In this document: one piece after another, positions 25,592 to 34,499 of the stretch
Numbering within the stretch: the stretch's first letter is position 1
How the letters are laid out: every line of letters begins with the position of its first letter
Source: Pseudonocardia sp.
GTDB lineage: Bacteria; Actinomycetota; Actinomycetes; Mycobacteriales; Pseudonocardiaceae
DNA length: 48,964 bases
Assembly (NCBI RefSeq): GCF_025465255.1
Contig: NZ_JAODNI010000142.1
Location: 1 to 48,964, forward strand
Direction: 5' to 3'
Notes under the pieces: generated by a model
What the model saw: the letters and a program-made list of their open reading frames with translations, nothing else
Told to the model about the DNA's origin: nothing
The model's database searches: none
Position numbers and translations under genes: made by a program

Positions 25592-26518
25592 ATGACCAGC
25601 TTCTCCTGGCCGGACGACTTCCGGTCCGGCTTCGCCTGCTTCGTCGGGCGGCCCAACGCCGGCAAGTCGACGCTGACCAACGCGCTGATCGGGCAGAAGA
25701 TCGCGATCACCTCGTCGCGGCCGCAGACGACGCGGCACGCGATCCGCGGGATCGTGCACCGGCCGGACGCGCAGCTCGTCGTCGTCGACACGCCGGGTCT
25801 GCACAAGCCGCGGACGCTGCTCGGCTCCCGGCTGAACGACGTCGTCCGCGAGACCTGGGCCGAGGTGGACGTGATCGGCTTCTGCGTGCCGGCGGACCAG
25901 CCCGTCGGGCGCGGGGACGAGTTCATCGTCAACGAGCTGAAGTCCGTCGCCGGGCGCACGCCGGTGATCGGTGTCGTCACCAAGACCGACAAGGCGAGCC
26001 AGGAGCAGATCGTCACCCGGCTCACCGAGCTGACGAACCTGATGGACTTCGCGGACGTCATCCCGGTCTCCGCGGTCGACGGCTTCCAGGTCGACGAGCT
26101 GCGGCACCTGCTGGTCTCGAAGCTGCCGGAGGGGCCGCCGCTCTACCCGGACGGCGAGCTCACCGACGAGCCGGAGGAGACCCTCGTCGCCGAGCTCATC
26201 CGGGAGGCTGCGCTCGAGGGCGTCCGGGACGAGCTGCCGCACTCGATCGCCGTGGTGATCGAGGAGATGATCCCGCGCGAGGACCGGCACCCCAAGGCCG
26301 CGCCGATGCTGGACATCCACGCGCTGATCTACGTCGAGCGCTCGAGCCAGAAGGGCATCGTCATCGGCAAGGGCGGCGCCCGGCTCAAGCAGGTCGGGAC
26401 GGACGCGCGCCGACAGATCGAGGCGCTGCTCGGGACGAAGGTGTTCCTGGAGCTGCACGTGAAGATCGCGGAGAACTGGCAGCGGGACCCGAAGCAGCTC
26501 CGCAAGCTGGGCTTCTGA
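25592..26518 (+). CDS. era: GTPase Era
   Basis: 308 residues. G1 GRPNAGKST at about residue 19, the switch segment SSRPQTTRHAIRG, G3 DTPGLHKP, G4 TKTD, and a C-terminal KH domain (SSQKGIVIGKGGARLKQVGT). Era binds the 3' end of 16S rRNA during small-subunit assembly. The ATG at 25592 is preceded by GGAGGTGC. A family-B hairpin lies just upstream and a family-A palindrome follows the stop. Confidence 0.97.
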   Translation: MTSFSWPDDFRSGFACFVGRPNAGKSTLTNALIGQKIAITSSRPQTTRHAIRGIVHRPDAQLVVVDTPGLHKPRTLLGSRLNDVVRETWAEVDVIGFCVPADQPVGRGDEFIVNELKSVAGRTPVIGVVTKTDKASQEQIVTRLTELTNLMDFADVIPVSAVDGFQVDELRHLLVSKLPEGPPLYPDGELTDEPEETLVAELIREAALEGVRDELPHSIAVVIEEMIPREDRHPKAAPMLDIHALIYVERSSQKGIVIGKGGARLKQVGTDARRQIEALLGTKVFLELHVKIAENWQRDPKQLRKLGF

Positions 26519-26543
26519 GTTTTCGCAGGTCAACCCGGGTTGG

Positions 26544-26579
26544 GCGCGTGAAACCTCGCTAGAACGAGGTTTCACGCGC
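26544..26579. terminator. Family-A palindrome between convergent era and HugZ-like gene
   Basis: gcgcgtgaaacctcg (26544-26558) and its exact complement (26565-26579) with loop ctagaa. It is located between era (ends 26518) and the minus-strand gene ending at 26586, so probably a bidirectional terminator. Core and flanks match 12389-12428. Confidence 0.75.
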
Positions 26580-26585
26580 ACAGGG

Positions 26586-27296
26586 TCAGGGCAGGCGGCG
26601 GACCAGGGCGACCATCGCGGCCCGGACGGCGTCGGGTGTGCGGCACTCCTCGTCGAACCCGATCCGGACGGGCTCGTCCGAGGCGTCGGAGGAGATGCCG
26701 AACCCCTGCCGGTCGACGTCGAGCATCCGCGCCCGTGTCGTCCCGGGCAGGTCCGCCAGGGTCCGGCAGAAGGCGACGAGCGAGTCCGCGTGGTCGTCGT
26801 TCATGTGCCCGACGATCCGGGCGCGGTACGGGAAGAGCGGGTCCGGCTCGGCGGCGGCGTAGTCCGCGGCGGAGACCCAGCTCATCCGGGCGAATCCGCC
26901 GACGTAGCGGACCGCCCGGACGTCGAGGCGGTAGGTCCGGAAGTCGTGGAAGTCCGCGTAGACGCCGTTCGGGTGGACGGCGCGGTAGACCTCGTGGGCG
27001 GCGTCGCGCTCGGCGCCGTCGAGGACCCGGACCGTCCCGAGGAGCGTGACCCGGGCGAGCGCGAGCGGATCGCCCTCCCCGGCCTCCGTGACCAGCACGG
27101 ACGCCCGCGGATCCGCCGCGAGGTTGCGGCTGTGCTCGGCGAGGTCGGAGAGCCGGAGCAGGATCGAACCCGTCGCGTCGACGGCGAGTGCGGCCACCGA
27201 GCCGAACGGGAACCCGGCCGGGTCCTTCGACAGCGTCGAGAGCACGCCGCTCGCCGCGTGCGAGGCGAGCGTGCGGGCCAGTTCCGGATCGTTCAT
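26586..27296 (-). CDS. HugZ-like pyridoxamine-oxidase-fold protein with DUF2470 domain
   Basis: 236 residues. The N-terminal half is a split-barrel FMN/heme-binding fold (SGVLSTLSKDPAGFPFGSVAALAVD, DPRASVLVTEAGEGDPLALARVTLLG), and the C-terminal half carries the DUF2470 motif RIVGHMNDDHADSLVAFCR. This two-domain plan is that of HugZ-type heme utilisation proteins. Heme binding or degradation is plausible but not proven by motif. It is convergent with era and divergent from recO, whose promoter overlaps its upstream region. Confidence 0.83.
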   Translation of the reverse strand: MNDPELARTLASHAASGVLSTLSKDPAGFPFGSVAALAVDATGSILLRLSDLAEHSRNLAADPRASVLVTEAGEGDPLALARVTLLGTVRVLDGAERDAAHEVYRAVHPNGVYADFHDFRTYRLDVRAVRYVGGFARMSWVSAADYAAAEPDPLFPYRARIVGHMNDDHADSLVAFCRTLADLPGTTRARMLDVDRQGFGISSDASDEPVRIGFDEECRTPDAVRAAMVALVRRLP

Positions 27297-27332
27297 GCCG
27301 CCAGGCTAACGGCGCCGTTCCCGAAGGAGTCG

Positions 27333-27345
27333 TAGGCTCGTCGGC
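27333..27345 (+). promoter_or_regulatory. Leaderless-type -10 box of recO
   Basis: taggct (27333-27338) stands 7 nt before the GTG start at 27346; no ribosome-binding site is present. Confidence 0.5.
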
Positions 27346-28125
27346 GTGAGCACCCTGTACCGCGACACCGCCGTGGTGCTGCGCGTGCAGAAGCTCGGCG
27401 AGGCGGACCGGATCGTCACGCTGCTCACCAAGCGCTACGGCAAGATCCGCGCGGTCGCGAAGGGCGTGCGCCGCACCCGCTCCCGCTGGGGCGCGCGGCT
27501 CGAACCGTTCAACCACGTCGACGTCCAGTGCTACGCCGGCCGCAGCCTGGACGTGGTCACCCAGTGCCAGACCGTCGACGCGTTCGGTTCCGGCGTCGTC
27601 GCGGACTACTCCCGCTACACCGCCGGCTGCGCGATCCTGGAGACCGCGGACCGAATCGTCTCCGAGGAGGGCGGCGAACCGTCGCTGCGGGTCTACCTGC
27701 TGCTCGTCGGGGCGATCCGGGCGCTGTCCGGCGGCGAGCGGGACGCCTCGTTGATCCTCGACGCGTTCCTGCTGCGCGCGATGAGCCACGCAGGCTGGGC
27801 GCCGTCGATCTCGGAGTGCGCGCGGTGCGCGGAGCCGGGCCCGCACCGGGCGTTCAGCGTGCAGGGCGGGGGAGCGGTGTGCGAGCGGTGCCGCCCGCCG
27901 GGCTCGGTGACGCCGTCGCCGGAGACGTTCGCGCTGCTCGACGCCCTGTTGCACGGGGACTGGGACGTCGCGGACGCCGCCGAGCCGTTCACCCGCCGGG
28001 ACACGTCCGGCCTGGTCGCGGCGCACCTGCAATGGCACATGGAGCGCCAGCTGCGGTCGTTGCCGTTGGTGGAGCGCAGGGCCCCGGAGCGGCGGGAACC
28101 CGCCGTCCCCCGACCTCCCGGATAG
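27346..28125 (+). CDS. recO: DNA repair protein RecO
   Basis: 259 residues. The N-terminal OB fold ([40 protein letters not shown]) is diagnostic, and a four-cysteine zinc finger (CARCAEP...VCERC) follows in the helical domain. RecO anneals SSB-coated DNA and loads RecA together with RecR. The GTG start follows a leaderless-type promoter. In mycobacteria uppS follows directly; here a toxin-antitoxin pair on the opposite strand separates the two. Confidence 0.95.
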   Translation: MSTLYRDTAVVLRVQKLGEADRIVTLLTKRYGKIRAVAKGVRRTRSRWGARLEPFNHVDVQCYAGRSLDVVTQCQTVDAFGSGVVADYSRYTAGCAILETADRIVSEEGGEPSLRVYLLLVGAIRALSGGERDASLILDAFLLRAMSHAGWAPSISECARCAEPGPHRAFSVQGGGAVCERCRPPGSVTPSPETFALLDALLHGDWDVADAAEPFTRRDTSGLVAAHLQWHMERQLRSLPLVERRAPERREPAVPRPPG

Positions 28126-28131
28126 TCGGCG

Positions 28132-28554
28132 TCACGTCCCGGCGGGCGCGACCACGAACGTGCACCGCGGGCCGGGCGCGCGGACGAGCCGGGCATCGAG
28201 GGTGACCAGCGGGGCGTCGAGAAGTTCCGCGAGCGCGACGTAGGACGCGTCGTAGTAGCCGACGGCGCCGCGCAGATCCCAGGTGCGGCCGGCGATCGGC
28301 CCGGGCGGCCACAGCTCGATCCGCAGCAGGCCCAGAGCGTGGTGGGCCTTCCTCGCGCCGGTCGCGCCGACCGTGCCGGCGAGCTCCTGGCGGCGCAGGA
28401 CGTTGCCGACCTCGAACGGCAGCAACTGCGGCGCGTGCAGCGCACGCCCCCGGACGGTCTCGCCCGCCCAGTCCCCGAGCGGCCCGGCGTCGAGCAGCAG
28501 GGCGACGATCACCGAGGAGTCGACGATCGTGGGCTCCGGGGCCGTGGAGCTCAC
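28132..28554 (-). CDS. vapC: PIN-domain toxin (VapC/FitB type)
   Basis: 140 residues. The acidic active-site set is present: Asp in IVDSSVIVALLL, Glu in FEVGNVLRRQ, Asp in GYYDASYVALAE and Asp in TLDARL, so the ribonuclease should be active. The start overlaps the antitoxin stop (ATGA). These toxins cleave specific tRNAs or rRNA and are neutralised by the partner. The pair lies between recO and uppS in the opposite direction, which suggests insertion into the conserved backbone. Confidence 0.9.
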   Translation of the reverse strand: MSSTAPEPTIVDSSVIVALLLDAGPLGDWAGETVRGRALHAPQLLPFEVGNVLRRQELAGTVGATGARKAHHALGLLRIELWPPGPIAGRTWDLRGAVGYYDASYVALAELLDAPLVTLDARLVRAPGPRCTFVVAPAGT

Positions 28555-28784
28555 CGGCGGTCGGCGTCGAGTGCCTCGACGATGTCGGCGGCGGACAGGC
28601 GCCCCCCGGCGGCTCGGGCGTCCTCCCGGACCCTGGCGAGCCAGTCCTCCGGATCGGTGTGCGCGGCGAGCTCGGTGAGCTCACTCAGCAGGAATTCCTG
28701 GAGCGACCGCCCGGCCCGCGCAGCCCGGGCGGCGAGCTCGGCGCGGACCTGCTCGGGCACGTTGCGGATCGTGATGGCGGGCAT
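28551..28784 (-). CDS. vapB: Ribbon-helix-helix antitoxin (FitA/VapB type)
   Basis: 77 residues. ITIRNVPEQVRAELAARAARAGRSLQEFLL is a canonical FitA-like ribbon-helix-helix DNA-binding domain, followed by a toxin-wrapping tail. It should block the PIN toxin and repress its own promoter. TAAAAT (28796-28791 on the minus strand) lies 6 nt before the ATG, giving a leaderless transcript, and a gcatgcatgc palindrome overlaps the start. Confidence 0.9.
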   Translation of the reverse strand: MPAITIRNVPEQVRAELAARAARAGRSLQEFLLSELTELAAHTDPEDWLARVREDARAAGGRLSAADIVEALDADRR

Positions 28785-28796
28785 GCATGCATTTTA
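28781..28796 (-). promoter_or_regulatory. Promoter and palindromic operator candidate of vapBC
   Basis: The self-complementary gcatgcatgc (28781-28790) fills the space between the -10 box TAAAAT (28796-28791) and the start codon. A dimeric antitoxin bound here would block initiation directly. Confidence 0.5.
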
Positions 28797-28851
28797 GCTG
28801 CACCGGCGCCGGAAGGCGGCCGGATCCGGCACGGTCGTAGGGTCTCCTGTT

Positions 28852-29649
28852 GTGCCGACCGCAGGGCCCTTCCAGCCACCGCCGCCCCACCCCTCGGGTG
28901 CCCGGCCCCCGGCCATCCCGCCGGAGCTGGTGCCGAACCACGTCGCGCTCGTCATGGACGGCAACGGCCGCTGGGCCAACGCCCGCGGGCTGCCCCGGAT
29001 CGAGGGCCACCGGCGCGGCGAGGCCTCGCTGATGGACGTAGCCCGCGGATGCATCGACATCGGCGTGAAGTGGCTGTCCGCCTACGCCTTCTCCACCGAG
29101 AACTGGAAGCGCAGCCCGGACGAGGTGCGCTTCCTGATGGGCTTCAACCGGGACGTCATCCGCCGCCGCGTCGACGAGATGCACGCCATGGGGGTGCGGG
29201 TCCGCTGGGCCGGGCGCCGGCCCCGCCTCTGGCGATCGGTGATCCGGGAGCTGGAGGTCGCCGAGGAGAAGACCCGGGACAACGACGTCCTCACCCTCAC
29301 GATGTGCGTCAACTACGGCGGCCGCGCGGAGATCGCGGATGCCGTCAAGCAGATCGCCGAGCAGGTCAGGGACGGCCGGATCAAGCCGGAGAAGATCGAC
29401 GAGCGGATGATCGCGCGCTACCTCGACGAGCCGGACATGCCCGACGTGGACCTGTTCGTCCGCTCGTCGGGCGAACAGCGGACGTCGAACTTCCTGCTCT
29501 GGCAGTCCGCCTACGCCGAGATGGTCTTCCTGGACACGCTCTTCCCGGACTTCGACCGCCGCCACATCTGGCAGGCGATCGAGATCTACGCCCGCCGCGA
29601 CCGCCGGTTCGGCGGCGCCCTCGACACGCCCGAGACGAGCACCCGATGA
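28852..29649 (+). CDS. uppS: Polyprenyl diphosphate synthase (UppS)
   Basis: 265 residues. The cis-prenyltransferase motif [14 protein letters not shown] carries the catalytic Asp at about residue 35; [12 protein letters not shown] and the C-terminal [21 protein letters not shown] follow. It makes the C50/C55 lipid carrier for cell-wall synthesis. The GTG start sits 8 nt after tagggt (28838-28843), again leaderless-like. A Pro-rich N-terminal extension of about 25 residues precedes the fold. Confidence 0.95.
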   Translation: MPTAGPFQPPPPHPSGARPPAIPPELVPNHVALVMDGNGRWANARGLPRIEGHRRGEASLMDVARGCIDIGVKWLSAYAFSTENWKRSPDEVRFLMGFNRDVIRRRVDEMHAMGVRVRWAGRRPRLWRSVIRELEVAEEKTRDNDVLTLTMCVNYGGRAEIADAVKQIAEQVRDGRIKPEKIDERMIARYLDEPDMPDVDLFVRSSGEQRTSNFLLWQSAYAEMVFLDTLFPDFDRRHIWQAIEIYARRDRRFGGALDTPETSTR

Positions 29650-30056
29650 CCGCCCCCATGATCGACGTCGCCCGGGCCGCCCTGGAGCGCTTCCACGACG
29701 TCCAGGCAGACGACGACGGCTCGCTCACCTTCGCCCACGGCGGCGTGCTGTGCGTGGTCCAGGGCACGGAGCTGGAGGAGGGCCTGCCGGTCCTCAACCT
29801 GACCTGCGTCGTCGCCTGGGACCTGCCCGTCGCCGAGGATCCGGCGCAGGACGTCCCCACCCGGGTCGCCCTGGGCGTCGGCGAGGGGCTGTTCGGCACC
29901 CCGCGCGTGGTGCGGGGCGAGGCGGGCTGGGACGTCACGATGCGGTACGCGTTCCCGGCCGCCGGCCTGACCGAGGGGCCGATGGGGACGCTGCTGATGC
30001 TGGTGGTGAGCAGCGCGTCGAGCATGCGGGCGGAGCTGGTGGGTGAGCCGGCGTGA
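29646..30056 (+). CDS. Conserved hypothetical protein (YbjN/T3SS-chaperone-like fold)
   Basis: 136 residues, starting by ATGA overlap with the uppS stop. The alternating pattern ([72 protein letters not shown]) resembles the small YbjN-type alpha/beta sandwich common in actinobacteria. I cannot name a function. The tight coupling suggests it is made together with UppS. Confidence 0.65.
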   Translation: MTAPMIDVARAALERFHDVQADDDGSLTFAHGGVLCVVQGTELEEGLPVLNLTCVVAWDLPVAEDPAQDVPTRVALGVGEGLFGTPRVVRGEAGWDVTMRYAFPAAGLTEGPMGTLLMLVVSSASSMRAELVGEPA

Positions 30057-30063
30057 CCCGCCG

Positions 30064-30966
30064 ATGACCTCGGAGACCGCACGGCCGAAGATCCCGCTCG
30101 GCCGCGTCCTGGCCCTCGGCGGCCTCTCGACCTTCGGGCCGCTCTCGCTCGATCTCTACCTGCCCGCGCTGCCCCGGCTCACGGCCGATCTGGGCACCAC
30201 CGAGGCGCTCGGCCAGGCGTCCATGTCCGTCTGCATGATCGGGCTCGCCGTCGGGCAGCTGCTGGTCGGGCCCTTCAGCGACCGGATCGGACGGCGACGG
30301 CCGCTGCTCGTCGGCGTCGCCCTGTACGCCGTGACATCCCTGCTGTGCGCGTTCGCCCCGACGATCGAGGCGCTGCTCGTGCTGCGGCTGATCGGCGGGC
30401 TCGCCGGCGCGGTCGGGCTCGTCGTCTCCCGGGCCATGGTGCGGGACCTCTACTCCGGGGACGCCGCGGCGCGGGCGTTCGCGCTGCTCATGGTGGTCGG
30501 CGGGATGGCGCCGGTGATCGCGCCGGTGCTCGGGAGCCAGCTGCTGCGGATCACGGACTGGCGCGGGCTGTTCGTGGCGCTGGCGCTGATCGGGGCCGTG
30601 CTCCTCCTCGCCGCGCTCACGCAGCGGGAGACGCTGCCGCCCGCCCGTCCTCGCGCCGGAGGGTTCGCCGACACCAGCCGGGCGCTGGCGGGGGTGCTGC
30701 GGGACCGGACGTTCCTGGTCCCGACGTTGATCCTGGCGCTGGTGTGCTGCGGGATGTTCGTCTACATCGCCATGGGCAGCTACGTGCTGCAGGGTGCGCC
30801 GTACGCACTCGGGGCGCAGGCGTACGGGATCGTGTTCGCCGTCAACGCGGTGGGGATCGCGCTCGCGAGCCGGCTCAGCGCCGCGCTCGTCCGGCGGATC
30901 GGGGCCGCGGACGCTCGTCGTGGCGGTCGCGGTGTCCGTGACGGGCGGGGTGTCTGCGGGCACGAG
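30064..30966 (+). pseudogene. Truncated and frameshifted Bcr/CflA-type MFS efflux pump
   Basis: The first 280 residues are a good MFS drug:H+ antiporter (SLDLYLPALPRLTADLGTTEA, motif A GPFSDRIGRRRPLL, eight or nine helices). At GGGG 30901-30904 one extra G shifts the frame: the old frame gives ADARRGGRG, while the +1 frame continues correctly as GPRTLVVAVAVSVTGGVSAG. Shortly after, near 30966, similarity stops at a large hairpin, so the last three or so helices are missing. Both faults should abolish transport. The original substrate class is unknown. Confidence 0.8.
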
Positions 30967-31023
30967 CCGCTGCTTGAGTGGCTCAAGCGTCGATCAGTGG
31001 CGCTCGAGCCACTCAGGCAGCGG
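30967..31023. terminator. 17-bp stem-loop at the broken end of the MFS gene
   Basis: ccgctgcttgagtggct (30967-30983) pairs with 31007-31023 with one G-U-type mismatch. It lies between the pseudogene and the minus-strand gene ending at 31031 and can act on both strands; it also marks the deletion boundary. Confidence 0.65.
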
Positions 31024-31030
31024 AGGTCGG

Positions 31031-31633
31031 TCAGTCGTCCAGGCGCACCAGGGGGAGACCGGCCAGGTCCGCGGCCGTCATCTCCCGGGCGGCCGCGAGC
31101 ACCCGCTCCTGAGCGGCGGTCATCTTCGAGTCGACGAGCCCGGAGAGGCCGTAGGCGATCCGGCCGAGCACCCGGACCGTCGGGTCGTCGACCGGCGGGC
31201 GGGGCGCGGACACGATCGCGACGCCCGTCGGGTGCCCGTCGTTGGCCTGCGCGATCCCGATCGTGAACGCCTCGCGGGGGTTGACGTGCCGGGACGCGTA
31301 GTGGTCCCGCAGCTTCGGGAACAGCGGGTGCAGGCCTGCCATCTCCGCGTCGAGGTCCAGGGACTTGACGTCGTCCTCGGTCAGGACCTTCGTGCGGCCC
31401 GAGAAGCAGCGGACGTAGCCGACGAGCGCCCCGGTCCACAACGCCTCGACGAGTACCTGGTCCGGCTCCGGCGCGGCCAGTGCGGACACGAGGTGCTCGC
31501 AGCAGCGCAGCACGTACTGCAGGTCCTCGAACACCGCGGCGAGCTGCGCCAGCTCGCCGGACTCCGGGCTGTCGAGCGCGCGCACCGTGCTGGGCGCGGC
31601 CTCGGTCCCGATGCTGCCTCCGTCGTCGCTCAC
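31031..31633 (-). CDS. Hypothetical protein
   Basis: 200 residues from GTG 31633, which has GGGGAGG about 10 nt upstream; a longer frame to 31873 looks non-coding. It is soluble and mostly helical, with two adjacent cysteines (LQYVLRCCEHLVSALA), and a conserved-looking centre (VEALWTGALVGYVRCFSGRTKVLTEDDV). No catalytic motif is apparent and I do not recognise the family. It is downstream of, and on the same strand as, zur-smtB but separated from zur by about 100 bp. Confidence 0.6.
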   Translation of the reverse strand: MSDDGGSIGTEAAPSTVRALDSPESGELAQLAAVFEDLQYVLRCCEHLVSALAAPEPDQVLVEALWTGALVGYVRCFSGRTKVLTEDDVKSLDLDAEMAGLHPLFPKLRDHYASRHVNPREAFTIGIAQANDGHPTGVAIVSAPRPPVDDPTVRVLGRIAYGLSGLVDSKMTAAQERVLAAAREMTAADLAGLPLVRLDD

Positions 31634-31736
31634 GATGACGGCCTCCCCACGCTCGGCGCCGTACGCACCGTCGCGCACGTCGGGGAGGACGCTAACCGCC
31701 CGGGAGACGTGCGGAGATCTCGTTATGAGACGCCGG

Positions 31737-32165
31737 TCACCGGGTGTCGCCGCAGGGCCGGCACAGCCCGAAGATCTCCACGGTGTGGCTGAGCTCGGTG
31801 AACCCGTGCTCCTCGGCGATCCGCTGCGCCCAGCTCTCGACGGCCGGGCCCTCGATCTCGACCGCCGCGCCACAGCGCCGGCAGACCAGGTGGTGGTGGT
31901 GGTCGTCGGTCTCGCAGCGCCGGTAGACGGCCTCGCCGGAGCCGGTGCGCAGGACGTCGACCTCGCCGCCGTCCGCCAGGACCTGCAGCGTCCGGTAGAC
32001 CGTCGTCAGGCCGATGCCCTCACCGGTGCGCCGCAGCTCCTCGTGGATCTCCTGGGCGGAGCGGAAGTCGTCGAGCCGGTCCAGCAGCGCGGACACCGCG
32101 GCGCGTTGCTTCGTCGCGCGCTGCACACGGCTCCCGGCGACCGCCGCCGGCTGCGTGGTGCTCAC
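31737..32165 (-). CDS. zur: Zinc uptake regulator Zur (FurB)
   Basis: 142 residues. A Fur-type winged helix (FRSAQEIHEELRRTGEGIGLTTVYRTLQVLADGGEVDVL), then the His-rich metal segment DDHHHHLVCRRCG and a second CxxC (FGLCRPCG). The two CxxC pairs hold structural zinc. The GTG start overlaps the smtB stop (GTGA). The pairing smtB-zur beside glyS equals the mycobacterial smtB-furB operon, so zinc rather than iron is the likely signal. Targets would be zinc uptake and alternative ribosomal-protein genes elsewhere. Confidence 0.92.
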   Translation of the reverse strand: MSTTQPAAVAGSRVQRATKQRAAVSALLDRLDDFRSAQEIHEELRRTGEGIGLTTVYRTLQVLADGGEVDVLRTGSGEAVYRRCETDDHHHHLVCRRCGAAVEIEGPAVESWAQRIAEEHGFTELSHTVEIFGLCRPCGDTR

Positions 32166-32551
32166 TCGTCCTCCTCGACGTGCGCCAGGGCGTCGACGAC
32201 GATGTGCGCGAGGTGGTCGTCGACCAGGGAGTAGACGACCTCGCGGCCCTGCCGGGTGCCCTCGACGACCCCCGCGGACTTCAGCACCCGCAGGTGCTGG
32301 CTGATCAGCGGCTGGGTGACCTGCAGCGCGTCGACCAGGTCGTGCACGCAGCGCGAGGACTCCAGCAGCTGCAGCACGATCGCGATCCGGACCGGGGCGG
32401 CGAGCGCGCGCAGCAGGTCTCCCGCCGCCGCGAGAGTGGCCGGGGTGCGGACGACCGGAGCGGGGGCGGGGCGCACGTCCGGGCAGGGGTGCCCGTCGTG
32501 CTCGTCTCCGGAGACGGGCTCCGCGATCGGCTCGGTGATCGGCATGACCAT
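32162..32551 (-). CDS. smtB: ArsR/SmtB-type metal-sensing repressor
   Basis: 129 residues. ArsR winged helix (LRALAAPVRIAIVLQLLESSRCVHDLVDALQVTQPLISQHLRVL) and a C-terminal alpha-5 helix with the D-x-H-x10-H-x2-E pattern (DDHLAHIVVDALAHVEE), the zinc site of SmtB/CzrA. The His/Asp/Cys-bearing N-terminus (DEHDGHPCPD) may add ligands. By analogy with M. tuberculosis it releases DNA on zinc binding and allows zur expression. The start at 32551 or 32545 cannot be separated. Confidence 0.9.
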   Translation of the reverse strand: MVMPITEPIAEPVSGDEHDGHPCPDVRPAPAPVVRTPATLAAAGDLLRALAAPVRIAIVLQLLESSRCVHDLVDALQVTQPLISQHLRVLKSAGVVEGTRQGREVVYSLVDDHLAHIVVDALAHVEEDE

Positions 32552-32611
32552 CCAGTCCCGTGGGCGGCGGCCGCACCCGCGGTGGTTCGACAGACCTCGC
32601 CGGGCCGCATC

Positions 32612-32631
32612 TCGCATGGTAGTCGTTTTCA
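32612..32631. promoter_or_regulatory. Candidate Zur/SmtB operator in the smtB promoter
   Basis: On the minus strand TGAAAACGACTACCATGCGA resembles actinobacterial Zur boxes (TGAAAATGATTATCAT...), sharing TGAAAA, GA, TA and CAT at the right spacing. It is 61 bp before smtB, overlaps a possible -10 (TACCAT), and also lies next to the promoter of the divergent monooxygenase-like gene. Confidence 0.55.
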
Positions 32632-32644
32632 CTAAGGTTCCGGT

Positions 32645-32995
32645 GTGCTGCTCGTCTGTCGCTTCGCCGTGCCCGCCCCGGAGGCTCCGGCGTTCGCCGC
32701 CCGGGCCCGCCGCGCCCTCGAGCTGCTGGGCGCCGCGCCGGGCTGCCGGGGCGGCGAGGCGGGACGCGCCGTCGACGACCCGGAACGGTGGGTGCTCACG
32801 GTCCGGTTCGACTCCGTCGACGCCTACCGCCGGGCGCTGTCGCCCTTCCCTGTGCGCGAGCACGTCATCCCGCTGCTCTCCGAGGCTCTGGCGGACGAGC
32901 CGTCCGCGTACGAGACCCTGCTGACGGGCGTCGACGGCGTCGTCGTCGAGCGGGAGAGCCTGCTCGCGGAGGGACCGGACCGGCACTCTCGGTGA
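32645..32995 (+). CDS. ABM-fold (antibiotic biosynthesis monooxygenase-like) protein
   Basis: 116 residues with the ferredoxin-like beta-alpha-beta pattern of ABM/heme-degrading monooxygenase proteins (LLVCRFAVPAPEAPAFAARARRALELLGAAPGCRGGEAGRA, WVLTVRFDSVDAYRRALS). A catalytic Asn/His set is not evident, so the activity is open. The GTG follows taaggt (32633-32638) by 6 nt, a leaderless layout. It is divergent from smtB and shares the intergenic region with the Zur-box-like site. Confidence 0.75.
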   Translation: MLLVCRFAVPAPEAPAFAARARRALELLGAAPGCRGGEAGRAVDDPERWVLTVRFDSVDAYRRALSPFPVREHVIPLLSEALADEPSAYETLLTGVDGVVVERESLLAEGPDRHSR

Positions 32996-33095
32996 CGGTG
33001 CCCCGCGGCGGGCACACCTCGGCGGCGGATAGTCTGGGAAGCCCCTCGCATCCGGCGGGGGTGAGTTCCGTCTGATCCCTCCCAGGAGTACCTCC

Positions 33096-34493
33096 GTGGC
33101 CAGCAAGCCCAGTTCCGCCAAGATCGAGACCATCGTCGCGCTCGCCAAGCGCCGCGGCTTCGTCTTCGCCTCGGGGGAGATCTACGGCGGCACCCGCTCG
33201 GCGTGGGACTACGGGCCCCTGGGCGTGGAGCTCAAGGAGAACATCAAGCGGCAGTGGTGGAAGTCGATGGTCACCGGCCGCGACGACGTCGTCGGGCTCG
33301 ACAGCTCGGTGATCCTGCCCCGCCAGGTGTGGGTCGCCTCGGGCCACGTCGGCGTGTTCAACGACCCCCTGGTCGAGTGCCTCTCCTGCCATAAGCGGTT
33401 CCGTGCCGACCAGCTCGCCGAGGAGTACACCGAGCGCACCGGCAAGCCGGCCACCGAGGACGACCTCTCCGACGTCCCGTGCCCGAACTGCGGCACGCGC
33501 GGCCAGTACACGGCGCCGCAGGACTTCAACATGATGCTGGAGACCCACCTCGGCCCGGTGAAGAGCGACGAGGGCCTGGCCTACCTGCGGCCGGAGACGG
33601 CGCAGGGCATCTTCGTCAACTTCCTCAACGTGCAGACGACCTCGCGCAAGAAGCCCCCGTTCGGCATCGGCCAGATGGGCAAGAGCTTCCGCAACGAGAT
33701 CACGCCGGGCAACTTCATCTTCCGCACCCGCGAGTTCGAGCAGATGGAGATGGAGTACTTCGTCGAGCCGGGCACCGACGAGGAGATCCACCAGTACTGG
33801 ATCGACGAGCGCACGCGCTGGTACACGGACCTGGGGATCTCGCCGGAGAACCTGCGGCACTTCGAGCACCCCAAGGAGAAGCTCTCGCACTACTCCAAGC
33901 GCACCGTGGACATCGAGTACAGGTTCGAGTTCACCGGCCAGGAGTGGGGCGAGCTCGAGGGCATCGCCAACCGCACGGACTTCGACCTGACGACGCACTC
34001 GAACCACTCGGGCGTCGACCTCTCGTTCTACGACCAGGCCAGCGGCACCCGCTACCGCCCGTACGTGATCGAGCCCGCGGCGGGTGTCGGCCGCTCGATG
34101 ATGGCCTTCCTCATCGAGGCCTACACCGAGGACGAGGCGCCGAATGCCAAGGGCGGCATCGACAAGCGGGTCGTGCTGAAGCTGGACCGCCGCCTCGCGC
34201 CGGTCAAGGCCGCGGTGCTCCCGCTCTCGCGCAACGCGGACCTCTCGCCCAAGGCGCGCGACCTCGCGGCGCAGCTCCGCAAGAACTGGAACGTGGACTT
34301 CGACGACGCCGGCGCCATCGGCCGCCGCTACCGCCGGCAGGACGAGATCGGCACCCCGTTCTGCATCACGGTGGACTTCGACACCCTGACCGACAACGCG
34401 GTGACGATCCGCGAGCGGGACACCATGGCCCAGGAGCGGATCGGCCTGGACCAGGTCGAGACGTACCTCGCCACCCGCCTGCTCGGCGCCTGA
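33096..34493 (+). CDS. glyS: Glycyl-tRNA synthetase (single-chain, class II)
   Basis: 465 residues. Dimeric bacterial/eukaryotic-type GlyRS with the N-terminal class II motif region [17 protein letters not shown], a Cys-rich knuckle (CLSCHK...CPNCGTRG), motif 2 ([28 protein letters not shown]) and motif 3 ([13 protein letters not shown]). The C-terminal anticodon-binding domain is complete. The start is GTG 33096 with CAGGAG upstream. A clear stem-loop follows the stop. Confidence 0.97.
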   Translation: MASKPSSAKIETIVALAKRRGFVFASGEIYGGTRSAWDYGPLGVELKENIKRQWWKSMVTGRDDVVGLDSSVILPRQVWVASGHVGVFNDPLVECLSCHKRFRADQLAEEYTERTGKPATEDDLSDVPCPNCGTRGQYTAPQDFNMMLETHLGPVKSDEGLAYLRPETAQGIFVNFLNVQTTSRKKPPFGIGQMGKSFRNEITPGNFIFRTREFEQMEMEYFVEPGTDEEIHQYWIDERTRWYTDLGISPENLRHFEHPKEKLSHYSKRTVDIEYRFEFTGQEWGELEGIANRTDFDLTTHSNHSGVDLSFYDQASGTRYRPYVIEPAAGVGRSMMAFLIEAYTEDEAPNAKGGIDKRVVLKLDRRLAPVKAAVLPLSRNADLSPKARDLAAQLRKNWNVDFDDAGAIGRRYRRQDEIGTPFCITVDFDTLTDNAVTIRERDTMAQERIGLDQVETYLATRLLGA

Positions 34494-34499
34494 TCGCTC

